DNA of 64,000 nucleotides from Sclerotinia nivalis (lineage: Eukaryota; Ascomycota; Leotiomycetes; Helotiales; Sclerotiniaceae), in the NCBI GenBank assembly GCA_029531795.1, contig JAPEIS010000005.1, positions 186,001 through 250,000 on the forward strand, written 5' to 3'. The translations under genes were made by a program, and so were the position numbers. Shown here piece by piece: positions 44,992 to 57,328 of the stretch; position 1 is the first letter of the stretch; every line of letters starts with the position of its first letter. The notes under the pieces are model-generated. The model saw only the letters and a program-made list of their open reading frames with translations. It was not told where the DNA came from and made no database searches.

Positions 44992-46801
44992 GATTTGACT
45001 ATATTTGGGTACAGTCTTTGCTCGTTTCTTGGGATATTCAAATATGTAGATCTGAGAATGGAGGTGTTAATTTATTTAGTTTTTTTCAGCAGTCTGGCAG
45101 TGGCTATTTCAGACTTCTTTTATTATCCTACAAAAACTGTTTGCCCTGTACCTGTTTCTGTTTCTGCTTCATGTCTAGAGAGGAGTTTTTCTATAAAAAA
45201 AAAATTTTAGGATGTAGTTGGGGTTTCAGCTTGAAAATGTTAGAGCTTAAATGCAAGTCACCACTTCATTCCAATTGAAAATGAAAAATACTTCAACTCA
45301 CTTTCTATCATGTCTTTTAATTCATTAATTCTTTGATAGTTATTATTCAGATTTTGGGGTTGTTCTTTTTTATGTTGCCCTTCGAAGCTTTTCTAGTTTC
45401 TTGTCTTGTTGGATTGGTTCTCGCTTAAACTTGACAAAACTTTGACTCTTTCTCCTTCATTGCATAACCTGAACTTACCATGCATTTGTACTATCCTTAG
45501 TGATTGTTTTATGTGGAAATCATATTGTGACTTCAGTTGTTATATATAGAAAAAACACATATCATAATGTGATGAACCCATATGGTAAGGTATTGTTGTT
45601 CTTTTGTTTTGTGGTTGAGTGACTGATGTTGTGAATAGCAAACCAGGCAGCTGATCTAAAAAGGCTTTTATGAATGGAAAGTCAGAACTTGCAAAGAAAC
45701 TCTCTGATTGCTCTTAAATCTCCATTGATTCTAGCTCTCAAAAGATTTAAAGACTTCTAAGGATGTATTGGGGTCTAATCTTTCTTTCTGGCCTATCTCT
45801 GCCATATGTCCCAATATCAGCAAGTCTACTTAATCTAAAACACTCTTATGCACAAATCACCAGTACAGTTTTTTTACTCCTTATAGATTTTGAGCTATTC
45901 AACTAATAGAGACTATTAATATTAGGGAAAAGCCATGGCCTAAGCTAAAAAAAAAATAGGAAGAGAGGTCTAGAGATCAAAAATTGCTTGACATGAACAA
46001 ATAAATGAGATGAGTTTCACATTAATGACAAAAGCTGGTGAAATAATAGAGGTAAAAGTCCCAAGCAGATTAGAAAAACTCTTTCAACAGCTGGAAGACA
46101 TACAAAATTATGAAGTTGGCTTCATGGAAGGGTATTAAGACATGCAGCAGATAGTAGAGATCAGTCACACCTGCTCCCAATATAAAACAAAGAGTAGAAT
46201 TAGCTTCAAGCTATTTTAGGCATACAGATGGTTCATGCAGTTAATATTCTTTGTACAAATGTATTGCTGCTTCTATATATACACAGACAACCAAACTTGC
46301 CCAAAGACTTCTATTATGAAATGATGCACGCTGCTCTTCTCCAATCATACTCACCTTGTCTAATATTATCTTTATACAAGCTCCAAGTTATACAAACTTT
46401 TATCGGACTAATAGTTCTTCCAGTTTATACAATATTGTATGTGTATTCACTCTTTCTTCACTTAATATCCTTAGTTACAGTAGAAAGATTGATAACCATG
46501 GTCATTTCTCTGATGAATATCAAGTTCCTAATATACCCTAGTTCATGAACTTGCGCAAAAAGACTCAAAAGCTTTGTTTCTATTCTCTATCTGGCTGTAG
46601 CAGTAACAGTAACAGTCTGTTTATTTAAACACTTGAGAAAATGGAGTAATGTCAAAAGATCAAAAATATCATCGCCAGAGCATTGGTCCGAGTAAAGCTT
46701 TCCCCAAGATAGGTTCACCCCAAGTAAAAAGTTCATCCAGATAAAACTTCAACTTAATCCCAAAATAAATCCCAACAACCTTTATCACTCCATCACTCAA
46801 T
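44992..46801. other. Gene-free stretch
   Basis: An ATG-started frame at 46228-46548 encodes 106 mostly hydrophobic residues, but nothing about its composition or flanks supports a gene. Otherwise there are no repeats or RNA genes that I can identify. Confidence 0.4.
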
Positions 46802-47279
46802 ATGTCACAACAAACACACATCCAAGAATTCGAAATGGATTTCGATCAATATCTCGAAAACCTACACAGCGATCTAGCCACCTGGAGTGCTGCCTTCAAT
46901 GGACCACTCAACAATCGAATCTTCCGTTGCTTCGATGCACTAAATAGACTCCATCAAAAGATCGTTTTCATCACTAGAAGAAGAGATCTACTTGAGCGCA
47001 GCAGCGTAATTCCGCAAGACATCAAAGTCGAGCTCTTGAGGTAAGACTTTCCAATCTCTCAATTTTTGACTTAAAATCAACATTAAAGAAATACAAGTAC
47101 TAAAGTTTGATAATTACAGTGAGTATGAAAACCTTCTGGACTTGATGCACCCAATGCGCATATGGTTCGAGAATCTCCGGGAAGAATGCCAAGATTACCA
47201 GGAGGCGCTTAGGGATGGTGATGAAGAGACAATCAGGTTCATTGAGGCATTGTGGGCCGAGGAGCTTCCACAATTTTAA
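46802..47279 (+). CDS. Small acidic helical protein, two exons
   Basis: Exons 46802-47040 and 47120-47279, with a 79-bp GTAAGA...TTACAG intron, give 132 residues. The product is rich in helix-forming charged residues (FDQYLENLHSDLATWSAAF, RIWFENLREECQDYQEALRDGDEET) and has no cysteine pattern, signal peptide or domain that I recognise. It resembles the genes at 39256 and 44367 in size, intron content and helical character only. Confidence 0.6.
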
Positions 47280-48515
47280 GTGGTGGATTCATTGACTTGG
47301 CCTTTATCAAATCATCAACACACTGATGTACAAGGATGATAGATCTTGCCGAGTTTACAAATGGGGGACTGCGTTAACGTCAAGGTTGTGGTTTGGTATG
47401 AGATGTCGGGGAGGATGCAGAATATGTTCGTTCATCTTGAATGGATATCATTGTAGAGTTGGCTGAGTTGGTGGTGGACTAACGCTAACCAACTTTTTCA
47501 TAGCTACTCTATAAAATTTAATTCATCAGAAATCAAATTGATTGTATGTGTGGCACTAATGAAATATGTGGTTAGATATTCTTGAGTACCCATCAAGAAA
47601 TCTCGTAATCTCATCTTCACACTCAAATCTTTAAGATATCTGTATTCAAAAGTAACCTCAATATTCAGCATAATCAAGCCATATGACTTGAGAAGAGTAA
47701 TTTGAGAATCATTTCTGCTTCAATATTCACAAATCTCATCTTTCACAAACCAAAGAATAGCAATTTGACTCTGATTCCCTGTCAAAAACTTACCAGAAAA
47801 AGATAGCATAAACAAGATAGTATATCTTTAATTTTTGTTGAGTTGTCAAGCCTAAATATATCTTCTCCTCCAAACTAAACGAATAGTACACCATTACCTC
47901 ATACCATTCTAGCAATTAGCTAGATAACAAGCATATTAGATCGTACAGCTGTTATGTAGCAATCTCAACCCCTTCCTTTCTGTAAGATCTACTTACATCT
48001 TATATTCTGTGATCAGACGTCTAGATAATCCCACATATAGCTAGATCAGACTACACAATATCATCTAAATATAATGTTGAGGGAATGAGGGTTTTAGACT
48101 AAAGACTAAAACCAAACGACTAAACAATTTACTAAAGAATTTGCTAACAACCCAATAGTAAAGCTTATATACAGTATTTATACTTACACCAGTCACAGCA
48201 ATACTTGCACCAGTCATACCATAACACTGAATACTCAAAGGTTTTTCTCCTACCAGTGCCTACCCAGTATTGGAGATCAGACAAGAATACACAAACTAAT
48301 CTGTATATCTCCCAAATATTAATATTAATACTAGAGAAATTCATTGATGGAGAAAGAGCTCTAAGCTCCCTTTGTACTGCACGTCCTCAAACACCCCATC
48401 CCAACACCCCATCCCAATATAAACCTCCTTCTCAAAATCCTCCTCGACCTCCCCCTCAATATCTCCCACCTTTCCCCCATCTCCACAATCTCCACAATCT
48501 TAAGCATAAAGTTCT

Positions 48516-48634
48516 TTCCCTCTCCCTCTCCCTCTCCCTCTCCCTCTCCCTCTCCCTCTCCCTCTCCCTCTCCCTCTCCCTCTCCCTCTCCCTCTCCCTC
48601 TCCCTCTCCCTCTCCCTCTCCCTCTCCCTCTCCC
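48516..48634. repeat. (CTCCCT)n microsatellite, about 20 copies
   Basis: An almost perfect hexanucleotide array of 119 bp. It encodes Leu-Ser on one strand and Glu-Gly or Arg-Glu on the other in spurious open frames. Copy number is expected to vary among isolates. Confidence 0.96.
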
Positions 48635-49157
48635 TTTTCCCTTCCACCCACGGCCAAACAACCAATATCCCATATCCCAACCCAACACCCAAACACTCAA
48701 GCACCCCAACCCAACCCAACAAACCATTGATTATTGATTAACACAACTAAATATAGCATACACACACACAATACACATAACTTTCCTCCAAACCATCACA
48801 GTACTTTTGAAATTTGAAGTTTAATAAAAACTTACTGAGTACTCGAGTACTCGAGTAAAAGGATTCGGGTAATAATATGCTTCAGTATCTAATGGGCATG
48901 TGTACTATAGATAAGACGCAGAAATGAATGATTTGCTGTTGAGTGTAATGAACTTAGAGGAGTAAGAATAAGAAAAACAACAATCTTCTCAACTGGGTAT
49001 TTGATATTCGCAAAGTAAAGAATTAGCTGCAGAACCATGGACCCGTGAATATTTCATCCATCCATGCATCCATCAAATCAACCATCCATCATAAAGCCCA
49101 GATCCCAAAACTTGTCATGCTCATTCATATCATATCTCTGTTGAATCATACACTAAT

Positions 49158-49250
49158 CTCAAATCAAATCAAATCAAATTAAATCAAATCAAGTCAAGTC
49201 AAATCAAGTCAAGTCCTTAAAAATGCTCATGCTCATGCTCATGCTCATGT
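49158..49250. repeat. AAATC/AAGTC pentamer run and GCTCAT hexamer run
   Basis: About eleven 5-bp units (AAATC, AAGTC) span 49158-49213. They are followed after a short gap by about five GCTCAT units (49225-49250). Both lie in the likely 3' UTR of the ERD2 gene. Confidence 0.85.
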
Positions 49251-49289
49251 CCATGCCCACTCCCCATTCGACCTCAAAAATCAACCCCT

Positions 49290-50555
49290 TTATCCCCTCC
49301 ACTCCGACCCATTACTCACACCAGAGCTACTCTCGCCCGGTTTAGGCAGCGTTCCATCCTCTTCACTCTCCTCCCCATCCTCATCCAAAATCCTAGCCAA
49401 CTCATCCGGATCCTTCATTTTCGCATCACCATCCACATCCGCCGCATCAACTACACCACTTTCTTGTCCTTCAAACGAAGCATGTCTTTGACTTTCACCC
49501 ACAAGTACACCTTCATCCGCACTAACTGAAATACCTCTTGCTCCCCATTTACTCGCATTGCGTCCTGTGTCTTGTCTACCACCCAATGCTGGAGTTGCTT
49601 CCTCGTCTCCTTCATCTTCTTCTGTTCCTGCCATGTGTTTATTTCCCAACACGCGGTTTAATAACCAACCTCTACTAATATCATCTGCATCTACTACTCC
49701 TCCATTCCTAAGCTTAACGCGTTGTCGAGAATAGTAAACCCATGCGAAATCGATGTAAAAAGCAGTTTGGATTACTCCGCCGATAATTGATATCGCATCT
49801 GGGGAACGATCATTTATATCCAAGGAACGCCAGATCCAATTTAAGATGTAAAAGAATCGATAAGAACCGAGCGTTACGAGGTAATAGGAATCGAGAACTG
49901 TAGGAACCGTGGTTTGCCGAAGAAGGAGAAGTTGTGGGAGGATACATGTTGATTCGAGGAGGATTGAGAAAACCCAAAGAACCTAATATCATATTAGCAT
50001 CACACACCCATACCCATATTAATATCCATAGAAAATCTACATACCTCCATAAAACCCCAAGCATATTTTCCCTCGAAAATCATCATCAAAACCGGCGCCA
50101 AAACCGCACTTCCAACAAAACAAAGACCCCCCAATTTCCACGCCTTTTCACGTTCTCTCGTACGTGCATAAACTCTCAACATCAAAAACAAGATATAGAG
50201 ACTCGAGCCGATATAAAAGATTTTCAGTGTGAAATTCCAAAGAATGAAATAACCGGAAAAAAGATCGAGATAGCGAGTTATAAAGACCATGGCATAAAGG
50301 GATTGAGTAATGAGGGAAACACCTTGGCGGGTATTAGCTTGATGAATGATTCAGGGAATGATGGGAGGTAATACCTTCAGCAGATGAGTTTCGGTGGATA
50401 GCGTATATGAGGATACATTTTGAGAGGGTGTGGGAGATATCTCCCAGTATGCGGAAGAACTGGAGAGTGTAGTGTTAGGAGCGGTAGATGTAAGGATAGA
50501 GAAGGGGAAGAGCTTTGAATGCGCTCAAAGATTGGCATACATTGAATCCGACCAT
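49290..50555 (-). CDS. erd2: ER lumen protein-retaining (KDEL/HDEL) receptor homolog with acidic tail
   Basis: Four exons on the minus strand (50555-50541, 50459-50375, 50322-50045, 49982-49290) join in frame to 356 residues. The 15-bp first exon (MVGFN) is supported by a GTATG donor and a CTAAC...CCAG acceptor, because the second exon has an upstream in-frame stop. The core matches ERD2: FFRILGDISHTLSK, AIHRNSSAEGVSLITQSLYAMVFITRYLDLF, YILFLM, then WVFSILLESTCILPQLLLLRQT, YLVTLGSYRFFYILNWIWR and IIGGVIQTAFYIDFAWVYY. These are the seven-helix Golgi receptor elements that return HDEL/KDEL proteins to the ER. ERD2 proteins are usually about 210-220 residues, and here some 134 hydrophilic, acidic residues follow the last helix. 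Confidence 0.9.
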
Positions 50556-51160
50556 CTTATATGTTTGTATATGTAAACCCCCGATTTAACTATTGTAGAT
50601 GATTGTTGTGAGGTAAAGGAGGGATGGGTCTGTGGTTGATGAGCTGTGAGAGTTGTGAAAGCTATGGTATCCAGCAGATTACGCGTCGCCGGCGTTATGC
50701 GACAATATCTTGCATTGCAGCCAGTCCCTTTAAACCAATGTGTGGAATTCTTCGAAGATCTCGATGTTAGATGCTTTATAAACTCTCGAAAGAACGAACA
50801 AATCAATAAATCAGGACAGGTTGATTGTAATGAATGAGAAACAGGGTAATGTTGTAACAGGCTGTTCCTTCAGCTTCAGCGATTCGATTGTGGCTGATGA
50901 ATGAAACTGTGGCTGAAGCTTGTGATTTTTGGTAGTTGTCGAAGGACTGTCAAAGTGAAGGGATTAATGTAAATCTTATCATTCTCATCTCCTTTTCATA
51001 TTGATAGCATTGATGAGCAAATATTGTCAATCATCGATCATAGAACTTGAGGTATAGAATATTTATTGATATTTCAAATCTAGAGCTTGGTGTAAATGCT
51101 GAATCTTAGACCACCCACGACCCATCTATAAAGGATACAATGAAATAGCTATATACAAAT
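50556..51160. other. Intergenic between ERD2 and GH76 genes
   Basis: The upstream region of the ERD2 gene and the 3' region of the GH76 gene. Small open frames at 50525-50806 and 50646-50837 on opposite strands have no support. Confidence 0.5.
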
Positions 51161-52938
51161 TTATCTAAGTTCTACCTCCCACGATGCTCTCAATACAGAT
51201 AATCCTCCACCCTGAGTCTCTACAGTTCTTCCTCTACCTCGGTCGTTGGGATCTTCTGTCTCAATACGACGATGACCTCCATCTTCTCCATGTCTAGGAA
51301 TCTTGCTCGCTTTCGCTCCTTTAATATATTTCTCACCTCTCCATTCTCTATTCTTTGGAACTCCCAGATTTCGGTAATCTACAGAGTCATCCGATATCAG
51401 ATTTGGTGTGTCGTTGAGGGAATTATTCGCAGCCGGTGCACCCCACCACATCCCAAATCTCCCTTCTTCATCCTTGGTTTTTAATGCAGCCTCAGCATTT
51501 CGTCTGATCCAACCTGCATATTTCGAGCACTTGCCAGAATGCCATTCTCTATCGAGCTTTAAACTCTCTTCGGTGCCTGCAATAGGTCTTTTCGGTAAAT
51601 CACTACAGAATGCAGTCAAATGATGAAAGAATATGCCCTTGAAAGTTTGCCCATCTTGAGAGCAGGAACCACCTGAATCGCAAGCTTCTTCTAATATCCC
51701 ATTTCTACCCAAACCAAACCATTTCGCCAAAGTGGAACCATTTTTGGGTGGTGGTGAAATGACAATATCATGCTTCAAATCGTAGCCTGTGGCATTAATA
51801 ACATCATATATGAGTTTGTGGCCGTCTTCAAGGTATGATCGTGCAGCAGTCGCATCATAGAGACCACGTTGACCAGTAAGCAAAACCCCTTGATTATATG
51901 TATATACCATCTCATTTCGAGAATCACAGCGGGTATTGTCACCACCAGAAAGATTCGAGATATGATATCCATCGACATATAATCCTTGCAAATCAGTCAT
52001 GTTTGAGCTGTTCAACCATTTGTAAGCATCAACAGCTGCTTGCAAATATTTCGGATCCCGAGGCGGATAGGTAGGGTTTGAATGTATAAATGGAGATTGG
52101 TTAGAGTCTCCAGGAAAATATAGGTACATCGATATCGAAGCCGCGATATAGAGTTCATTGGTGATGGCATTCTTGTATGGGAGAAGATATGGAGACCATA
52201 TCATTCCACCACCACAGAGAGTAGTATCCCATCCTTGTGATGCTAATTCCCAAAATAGTCGAGCACGATGTGCAAATGCAGCTTTGTATTGTTTTCCGTA
52301 CCATTCTGGTTGAGAGAAGTTGGAGTAATGTAATTCCGAGTGTAGGTCAATGAATTTCACCGTATCCAACCAGCCGAGAACCACCCATAACATATCATCA
52401 TAAGCTTGTTGTCGTAAAGCAAAGGCATCTTGACCAAAATAAAAGCCAATTAATTCAGCAAAGTATTTGTTAATGATGTTCTCGTTCGTCTTTGGCGAGG
52501 AGAGTGCAGAGAAGGACTTTGTGAGAGTAGTAAGGGCACCAGCGACATATGTGCCTGTTTAAAAATTCGTGTTAGTTATTGCTCTGGCTTAATTTAGACA
52601 TTGAGAGAAATGAGAATACCAATCACTGCTGATGTCCAGTCAATTCCAGTTGGATAAATGCCTTGCCAAGTAGCAAAGTAATCTCCTTGTAGCACGTCCA
52701 GCGCGCTCACCATTGCAGGTAAGATTTTTGAATCTTCATATTTGATGGGTTTTTGAGAGTGCTCGTTCACTGCAATATCTTCATTATTCGTAAGTGGTCG
52801 TTGGATCAGATTATACTGTCGCTCAACATCATTTGAACTCGCAGATACGCCAATTGAGAAAAGCAAGCCGCAGAGGATGCACAGCAGTAGTAATGATATG
52901 CGCAATCGTATATTGGTGACAACTGAAAAGGAAATCAT
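51161..52938 (-). CDS. GH76 endo-alpha-1,6-mannanase-like (Dfg5/Dcw1 family)
   Basis: Two exons on the minus strand, 52938-52620 and 52554-51161 (65-bp intron), give 570 residues. An N-terminal signal peptide is clear (LRISLLLLCILCGLLFSIGVSAS). Catalytic-domain markers include the Asp pair in QQAYDDMLWVVLGWL (about 159-160), which in GH76 provides the active-site acids. Also present are WGxGxxWSP-like CGGGMIWSPYLLPYKNAITNELYIAAS, YVDGYHISNL and YTYNQGVLLTGQRGLYDATA. Dfg5/Dcw1 proteins act outside the cell in attaching GPI-anchored proteins to the wall by using their mannose core. No C-terminal GPI hydrophobic tail is seen in this model, so it may be secreted or the 3' end may be incomplete. 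Stop at 51161-51163. Confidence 0.88.
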
Positions 52939-54140
52939 GACTGAGGCTCCTCCTCCGGTCGAAGGGCAACAATTTGCATGGAATGGAATGAGATTGAAAC
53001 AAAATCAAAGCAATGAGAAAAAGGATCTCTCTGTCTTTCTTAATCAAGGAGGAAATGAAGACATTTATATTCGATAGGGAAAATAAGGAAAAGGAAGAAA
53101 CCCACAATGAAGTTGTCCACGAGGTCTTTACAAAGGGAAGAAACCAAATCAACAAGATGGATTCAGAAATGGTTTTGATCTGGATCTTCCTCGTGCCCTG
53201 GTCTTAGAAAATGGCCAAGACAGTTTCATACCTTTTTAAGAGTACTCGAGTAGCTCTAGGTTAGTTCTAGCTTAGTTCTTTCAAAATTGCGGAGGCGCGG
53301 GGTTTAACCTTGCATCATGTGCCATCGGAGAATTATTTCTTTTTTCAGCACAATGCACGATCTTATCACCATCTCATCACCCCTAGCTTTCTTTACATGG
53401 GAATAGTATCATTCTTCATAAATTTACGATAATGAAATTATTCATTTGTCTTTGATGACATGCTTTTTCTCTCCATAAAGTTACCCCATGAAAAGGAAAA
53501 TGTTCACAGGATGCTGCTTATGACCAAAAGAAGATTGAAGACTGTCTCTGCCGGCACAAGTAGCCGTGGTAGATGAACAGGGGATAATAGAGATGTGTGG
53601 CTAGTATTGCTGCTGTCTATGAGGTCTCTTTCCAAGAATGTCTTTCCGGCAACGCATGAGCACAGTCCAAGGCATTGTCTCCAACTTACGCTATGTTTGA
53701 CGACAGAAACTAGTGTAGATAGCTCACGACCTCAGAATGATTACGAACATATATCGATATATGTTCGTAGTCATTCGACCGGTGTGATAGAAGATCAAAA
53801 TCACTCTAGTGCTGTATGAAATGTTACATTAACTTGTCGAGAACATGGGGATCTCCTAATTTTCCATAATCAAAAACTTATTCTATGAATGAAGCAAATC
53901 ATGCATTGAGTACAAATTGATACTATCTAAAGAGCTTTATCTGCAGAAGGGTTGGTGGTCAAAGTAGGCCATGGGTCTGGATGGATAAAAAGGATATCAG
54001 AGGCAACCAATGTACACTGCTATTTTCTTCATCTCGCAGTTACTTACTTTAACTCAGTTTGCCTGGCTCCTTCATTACAGCTTGTTTGTGTATATCTTGA
54101 ACTATCTCTGTTGAACTCCTCCTTGGTCATCCCAACATAT
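52939..54140. other. Intergenic with a long perfect palindrome
   Basis: The promoter side of GH76 lies at the left end. A small frame at 53595-53819 spans the palindrome and is not supported as a gene. Otherwise no coding features. Confidence 0.5.
53735..53776. repeat. 42-bp near-perfect palindrome
   Basis: The centre (53743-53768) is a perfect 26-bp palindrome built around ATATCGATAT. Seven of the eight bases on each side also match, extending it to 42 bp. It could form a cruciform or be a protein-binding site or the trace of a small inverted-repeat element. Confidence 0.9.
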
Positions 54141-54152
54141 ATGTTTACTGCA

Positions 54153-54479
54153 ATGGCATTCAGTGATCCACCTCCTTCCAAGATTATCACAACGACAATT
54201 GGAGACAGTGACAAGGAAGTAATTGACCAATCTACTCCCACAACCCTGGTAAGTGGCTGATCGAATCCCCAGTATGAGTTCAAAATTCTGTCGCAGTTAT
54301 TGTCTGGTAAATATATAGTAGTAAGAGATCATCAAACTACTCATATTGCTCCACAATACTTGGAATTTACTCTAGCTGGAAATATACTCCTTATCGAATA
54401 CGACGGTAAACTACTCAAGAATACTTTTGATTATGGAAATATGGATGGTGCAAGCATAATTTTGATGTGTTTCGAGTAG
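54153..54479 (+). CDS. Possible small ubiquitin-like-fold protein, two exons
   Basis: Exon 54153-54248 (MAFSDPPPSKIITTTIGDSD) ends at a GTAAGT donor. An acceptor at CGCAG gives a 48-bp intron, and the second exon runs 54297-54479. The 92-residue product ends in LEFTLAGNILLIEYDGKLLKNTFDYGNMDGASIILMCF, which recalls the final strands of SUMO/ubiquitin folds, where a short DG/DGD-type turn precedes the last strand. There is no terminal Gly-Gly. Further plausible coding sequence lies just beyond in another frame (54467-54706), so this may be part of a longer decayed gene. An upstream in-frame ATG at 54141 is possible. Confidence 0.35.
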
Positions 54480-55412
54480 ATGTCCATGCTCCGGATGTAA
54501 TTCATTGGAGGATACATATTTGGAAAATCGAGGGTTCTTCTACGATTCAAAATCATGAGTCAGTTTTGGAAAGAAGAGTGTCAGGAAGGTTGTGTATTGC
54601 AAACTACAAACGACAGCATCTTGCACTGTCCAAAAAGCTTTGTAAGGAGTCTGCAGAGAAAGTTACTATTGTAATTGGTTATTGGACAAAGTATTTATGC
54701 TTATAGTTAGTTTGAGAGATAATAATTTGTGTTGAATATAGCGTAATGCATGATATTTATCCTCAATTAATATTTGATAGAGTTCTCCCCTTCTGGATGT
54801 GGGACTAATAAGTTTACTTCCAGATCATCAATATTGACTTTTAACATTTTCCTCTCATCATTAACCAAATTAACCGATTGAGGTATACCATGCCTACAAT
54901 ACAATTTCTTATAATATATCAATACAAAACTGTAAACCTTTAAAGATGGATGTTATCGTTTCTCTTTCCCTTGCCATATCTATTGTATTCCACACTATGG
55001 AAGCCAGTGAACATTCTTTGGTGCCAGGTTTGTACGGAGTATCAAAGGTTTTCAGAATAATCGAGCCATTTATAGAAAACACAATACTAGAACACAAGTT
55101 CCTACTATCCTTAGCCCCTTATCAGATAGAACCATATAGAACTTCTTCTTTCAACAACTCCAAGTACAGGATAAACAACTAAGGATCAAATTGAATGAAA
55201 CAATATTGTTTCGACCTCCTCTATTCATTTTCTGAACTCTGATCCTATACTAGAGCGCTTCTTTTCAAAGAACCCCCTCTTCTTAATTAATTAATAACAA
55301 TCTGAATGTCTGTTAAAAGATGTTGGTATCAAATGGTAAGGTTCAAAGTGTAAAGTACTTTAGTCTATTTGATAAAACTTATTCTTGATTGTTATTATTC
55401 TATATTGAAAGA
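54480..55412. other. Spacer before the second transposon block
   Basis: Frames at 54467-54706 and 54946-55182 are short; the latter starts with a signal-like hydrophobic stretch (MDVIVSLSLAISIVFH) but has no other support. The sequence becomes steadily more AT-rich towards 55.4 kb. Confidence 0.4.
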
Positions 55413-55446
55413 ACGAGCTCCTTAAATATATATTGAAGGAGCTCGT
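55413..55446. repeat. Hairpin: 11-bp arms, ACGAGCTCCTT
   Basis: Perfect inverted copies at 55413-55423 and 55436-55446 are separated by a 12-bp AT loop. It lies near the left border of the LINE C block and may mark an element end, but no duplication was found. Confidence 0.7.
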
Positions 55447-55549
55447 ACAGCCCCTTATGATCACATGATCTAATACGATCATATGATTTAACTACAGTTC
55501 TCTCCATGATTATATGTATCCTTTACGATCGAAGAATTGAATTTTTCGA

Positions 55550-57328
55550 AAAACGCGTTTATTATTGTGTTTTATTGATCAATCGATCGTTTTTATTATT
55601 TATAGGATTTAAAAACGAAACTTTTTAGTTCCGGTAAGCGTTATACAGATGCGTTTCCGTTATTATATCTTCTGCCCACTCGATCCCTTCTTTTTTTTAA
55701 TCTCTAATTAATACAATTAATATTGCTATTAATAGAGTAAACGAAGATCAATAGATCTTTAGTTTTATTGTTCTATTGTAGGATGAATATCTGAATACCG
55801 AAGCAGTTCGAGTTTTTTCTGTCCGACTTCGTAAACCTCTGATTGTACTTTGTATCGATATTTTTTCTATTGTAAACAAATATTTCGATATATACAGTAA
55901 CCGTGCACTTATACTAGCCGAAACGCGTCTTTTTTCGAAAACGACGCGTTTCCTTCAATATTATTGTTAAGATCACATAGGCAAAGAATCAATTAGTCGT
56001 AAAACCGTAGCCCAAACTTTTTATTACCCTTTCTAATCATGAATAAACTATTACTTTTAAGTTCAATCAATAAAGAGATATCAGAACGCCTATAGTTCGC
56101 CACCATTCCTGTCCTTTCATAAACAATACAAAGAAGCTTGTTTACTAAACATTCCAAACTGATCGATGACGTTCCTACGCTGATGATTCGAAATGAGAAC
56201 GCCTCCGTCTAGGTTTCTTGTTTTGACGAAACTGTTGCGTGATCGTAACACTTTGAACAAAATCGATATTTGTCTTTTTGTTTGTATCGGATTCGATCAT
56301 TTAGTCCAAAAAACTAGCTTTTTCGTTATTTTTAGTATATTGAAAGAACAATTAGGAAATAATACAAAACTTTTGAAAAAAATTTAATCAATAAATATTG
56401 GGTTTGTATTATATATAAATTCTTTAAAGAATTTAACAGTTTTAGAAAACCTTTTAAATATAATCGAAAAAGTATTCGAAACCTGTAAAATCGAATAACA
56501 ACAATTATAGATTATCTATCGATTGAATTATATTCTATAAACTATTACAACTCTAAGAGATTTATAACAATTGATCATTGTTTTAATCGAATCAGAAATT
56601 ATATTCAATATTATTAATAATAATATAGAACAATAAACGATTTAAACAATTGAATTTATATAAAGTAAAGAATTCAATTTATATTATTCTATTTAGTTTT
56701 TGAGCTTTTTAGTTTTACAATATACAATTCTTTTCAAAAACCTTCGAATTCTAGAAACTACAATTAATACTTTTCGGATTACTTTCAAATCTAAGATAAT
56801 CCAATGTATTCGATGCTTTCAATAATACAATATCCGAATTTGCTTTCATTTTGAAAAATACCAAATCTATAATATAATTGAATATACAGAAAAAATTTAT
56901 TTTATTAGATACAATATAATTCATAATTGTTTAGCAAGATATTTACATTGTGGGGGACCTTATCCAGCAAATGATTTTAAGTGCCCCCTTCGGTTTATTA
57001 TCAAAGATTTTAAATCTAAAACAGAAAAGTAAGCTATTTAGAAAATATTAAAGACAATTAGAATCAGAGTTTGTATTAATGTAAAGTATTTTAAAACTTT
57101 AAAAGTTGATTTTCCAATAAAAAAACTTATTGTTTTTTTAATCTCAATTCGAATTATCCAGATACTATTTTTGCTAGTTTTATTTCTTTTCAATTATTCC
57201 AATCGTTTTATTATATTAGAAACCATTCCTTTTCCGATCCCATTTAATATATAATCCAAGAACATTTTCAAAATCCCTAATTATCTTATAAATTAATATA
57301 ACTAGAAATATTAACTTTTATGAATTAG
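55550..57328 (+). mobile_element. LINE C, 5' portion (ORF1 region), interrupted by the chromovirus
   Basis: AT-rich, RIP-like sequence. On the plus strand it encodes a CCHC zinc-knuckle remnant near 56946-56984 (HCGGPYPANDFKC), typical for the C-terminal part of LINE ORF1. A further open stretch lies at 56193-56387. The sequence continues on the other side of the LTR retrotransposon with the endonuclease domain at 62972. The linker sequence differs from LINE B, so this is probably another Tad-like family. The left border is not determined and is set where the AT-rich block begins. Confidence 0.68.

Larger units (their letters stand above)
47280..49289. other. Intergenic with simple-sequence repeats
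   Basis: No gene was supported. Open frames over 48205-48741 and the opposite strand exist only because the hexanucleotide repeat is open in several frames. Two more simple repeats lie at 49158-49213 and 49223-49250 just downstream of the ERD2 gene. Confidence 0.55.

Noticed and set aside
46228..46548. Hydrophobic open frame of 106 residues
   Set aside because: Composition follows the local T-richness; no homologous family and no promoter or splice features were recognised.
48205..48741. Open frames on both strands across the CTCCCT repeat
   Set aside because: The repeat lacks stop codons in most frames, so the frames are by-products of simple sequence; no flanking domain or splice support.
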